This document shows, in pieces, positions 57,101 to 61,239 of a stretch of 64,000 nt of DNA (position 1 is the stretch's first letter; every line of letters starts with the position of its first letter). This DNA is from Glandiceps talaboti (taxonomy: Eukaryota > Hemichordata > Enteropneusta > Spengelidae): assembly GCF_964340395.1 (NCBI RefSeq), contig NC_135558.1, positions 24,360,564-24,424,563 on the forward strand. The letters are read 5' to 3'. The notes beneath the pieces are model-generated. The model was not told the DNA's origin and made no database searches. It saw only the letters and a program-made list of their open reading frames with translations. The position numbers and the translations under genes are program-made.

Positions 57101-60100
57101 TTGGCGTCTAGAAACTCAACTCTATAGTCCCATAGTGTCTAGAAACTCAACTCTATAGTCCCATAGTGTCTAGAAACTCAACTCTATAGTCCCTTGGTGT
57201 CTAGAAACTCAACTCTATAGTCCCTTGGCGTCTAGAAACTCAACTCTATAGTCCCATAGTGTCTAGAAACTCAACTCTATAGTCCCATAGTGTCTAGAAA
57301 CTCAACTCTATAGACCCTTAGTGTCTAGAAACTCAACTCTATAGTCCCTTGGCGTCTAGACACTCAACTCTATAGTCCCTTGGTGTCTAGAAACTCAACT
57401 CTATAGTCCCTTGGTGTCTAGAAACTCAACTCTATAGTCCCTTAGTGTCTAGATCTCATGTACGTCTTAAAACAGTGCATTAGTATATACAATGTACATG
57501 TATGCTTTCAATGCAATGATAGGCTGTAGAATTATGGTAGTACTTACTGTATGCTATTTATTACAAACAACATAAATATTAATCAAAATAACATTCTCTC
57601 ACTGCCTTAACCAGATTTGCAAACAGCCTACCTATGAACGATCCATTGCAAACATTATATCAACTTATGTCAGGAAGACAACCAGCTGCAGCAACTGTAA
57701 GTCTCATTCTTGCCTGTTTTTATTTGTTAATACCTGTCACCATTACAATTTAGATCACTTGTTTTGATAGTTCAGTATAACAGCAACAAAGCCGGAGAAG
57801 TACACACTAATTACACAGTAATATTCTTCCCTATCATGAGAAGGAGGTAAGGTGAACAGTTACTTTTGAGTGGCTGGTAACATCTACTGTTTATTCATTC
57901 CCATTTCAACATGTGCAATAATTTTTGAAGCGGTACATACATAACTTAATATACCTCGTAGATGTAAACCTTTAAAGCCACCTAAAAACTTAGTTGCAAC
58001 ATATAGAAAAAGTATAGTCAGAATACTAAAAACTTTGGTTACATTTATACAACCAAAATAGCCCTTTGAACCAGTCTCACAGAATGATCGCACATCAAAC
58101 AGTATTTATTTGTACAAAATACTTACAAAACATCACTACAAAGGACCCCATAGCTCTGCCTTGTTATTAAATGTTGGAATCTATTCAATAGCTATAGTAC
58201 ATTGTATATATAAATGTATGCTAATTTTTTACCTTTTCTAATGCGAGGCTCTGATTACTTTTAGTCAGGATGGCAAGGTCTAAAAAGTGGCTTAAAACAA
58301 GAGTTTTACCTTACATGGTTTGAAGTAAAATTTTTGACATCATATTGATCATGATTAGAGTAATATCTGGGCCATCAGAAAACTGATGTTACATCTCTAC
58401 ATTCTCTTGGGCAAACTCACAGGAGGCAGTTTCCATGGTAACGGTGACAAATACTAAACATTAAAAGTCATATTTTTTCTATTTTTTTTATTAAAACTCT
58501 GGTGGAATGTTTTATATAACTAACATCAGGCATAGTTGTTACAGTTGAAAATCAGTCTCAAAATACCAAATGATATAGTCTTTCAAGAAAACTACAGCAA
58601 AATCCTATTTGGAGTTGCTTTGTTACAAATAAAGTGTTCCCAAGACAACCAATATCAAGATAGTTATGAAAAATATGATACTAAAGATCTCAAGGTTCCC
58701 AAGTGCTATAGATATGGCGAAGGTGTCTGTATATGGGCAACTCACTGAACAAATGACCTTTCTGATTCAAGGTCATAGTTAAAATTCAACAGTGATCTTT
58801 GAAAGGCCTTTGAAACAGCATGGGATGGTGATGCTTTTAATACTGACATCCCATGACGCTTGACACATTCCTGTCACACTTCTGATCTCACCCAACATCC
58901 TTGATTGACATGACAATTTCCATGTATGGAAAAAAAAGTATGGGTAAAAAGAGAGAAAAACATATCTCAGAAACGACTTGTTACTGCAAGGGAAGAAATC
59001 TACTAAATACAAGAGACAGAATTATCGAAATGATTCTAAGCTTGATGGAACAAAACAAATTTGTCAAAAACTTGTCGTCGTACCAATAAAGGGTTGAAAT
59101 TCATTCCCACACAAAGGTCCTCAACAAGATCATTTCATTGACCAAGGCGGAATGTCTACTTTGCAATGTCAAGCAGTAATCAGGTTAATTCCAAACTACG
59201 GCCAGTCTCTTGAAAACAATCAAGAACTGGAAACCAATATCACTCCTCAACATTGACTATAAAGTTGCTAGTAAAGTAATCACTAAGAGAATGAGCAGTG
59301 TCATTAATTCAGTAATTTACCATTGACATTTTCCACTTTTATTAGCTCCGCTGTCAGCGAAAGCTGAAAGCGTAGCTTTAGGTATAGGTGGGTATTGAGG
59401 TATAGAGTATAGGTGAATCATTGGTGTCCATCAACTTGTTATATTTTCATCATCTTCTCCGAAAGTGACAGTCAGAATTCTTCGATATTTGGTGTGCATA
59501 TTCCCTGGAGGGAGGCTATTCAGATTTGTTCATGCCAAGTTGATCTGTGCCATTTTCAATTTTTTATGATTTTTTTTCAAAAAATGATATTTTCATTATC
59601 TCCACAAATACTACTTGTCAGATTGCTTTGATATCTGGTGTGTTGATGTGCAGGGGGTAGCTTACTCAGATTTGTTAATTTCAAGTCAGCACATGTTCTT
59701 TTCTATTTTTTATGACTTTTTTTTTAATTTAACAAAAATATTAATCTGTTAATGAGCATTGTGACGCCATATTGGAAATCAGTCCACAAGACTTTAAGTA
59801 AACTGCCACTTTTCAAATGACGTCAAACAAGCAATGTAATATGTGCTATAGTCATAATTCTACGCATTGTGCGCCCAAATGACAAGGGTTTGTTCAAAAC
59901 AGGGTTGTAAACTTCAAATCTAAATTTTGCACCCCTTCTACATAATCAGTCAGTCCGCAATACCCTCATTTGCATATCCTCCAGATCTAGCGACCGTTAC
60001 ACTTTGAATGGCTGCTCACAGGCCTTATTTTTCAGTATTTTCAACTTGTCGTAACATTCACTAGAGTCCTCCATTTTAGATACTGAAAACGCCTAAACCT

Positions 60101-61192
60101 CAACTGACATCTCTTCTTTCGTGCCAGCAAAGTAAATTTTGGCATTACATTTAGGAATACCGATTTTCCAACGAATTCGGGACGCATACTTGAGGCCCTG
60201 AAATTTCGACCCAGTTTTTCGCTCATAGTTTCCTCAATACGGACCGGAAAGTTTACAAATTTCATAAAAAGGTGGATTTTTATGTGTTTTAAATAACCAT
60301 GGCAAGTACATTTAGTAGGTTAGTTGTGTAACGGTCCGGACCGTTCAAGAATTTTCGGTAGAAAACGACTGATTTGACCCGGAAGTTGAAGCTGGCCTCG
60401 TTTGACCGGGCAATTTTCCACAGCCAGCAGCAACGCGGGAGTTCAGATAACATATAACTTGTGATTAATTGAATATTGTCGGTGCAATTTGGAGTGACAG
60501 TGAACGAGAATGAAGACAACTCGCGTAAGTAAGGCAAGGCATGCCTAGGCCATAAAGGCGTGCAGGTGAAGTTAAGAGCAGTACGTACAGTGAATCGACC
60601 AAACTTTGTTTATTGGCCGACAGTTTACATGTAAACACAGATAACTAGTGTTAGTTATCTGTGATGTATCGACATGAACATGTCTTGCCATTTCCAAAAT
60701 GCAAATATTTGGCAAGTAAAAAGAATTAAAATAATTACAACTTTATTTTGGCTTTAGACTTTGCATTATGTTTTGCGTATCTTTCCGAAAAGGTTCTCTC
60801 TAGTCATGTCAGTGATCATAACGGGACTGCTTTGAGTACGAGCGAGGTGAAGCATGTTGAGGTATTTTGTTTAGAATTATAAATATTGCGAAATGTCAAG
60901 TACAAGGTTTAAATACAATGGAATGATGAAAAAAAATTGGCCGAGTCTGCTGACAGGCGCCGGTCACAAGACACTCCAAATTTAAATATTAGACGATGTT
61001 ATGTCTACTACAAATTGAATATTGTTGATAATTCAGCTTATGGACAGTGTTTTTGGCAAATTTGTTAGAAAATTGAAATTCGAATTGCCACAAAATTATT
61101 TTAGATCCCTAGTTTATTTCATTCATTATTAAAATTTTCCAGGGTTACAGCTGTAAGACACTGGTATTATTTATAGGCAACCTCAAAAATCC

Positions 61193-61239
<47 letters not shown>

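Noticed and set aside
58536-58748. Plus-strand open frame of 70 codons in intron 9
   Set aside because: No motif or homology recognised; likely chance in AT-rich DNA.
60041-60537. Two minus-strand open frames of 74 and 82 codons
   Set aside because: No recognisable domain, no splice or repeat context that supports a gene; the length is within chance.
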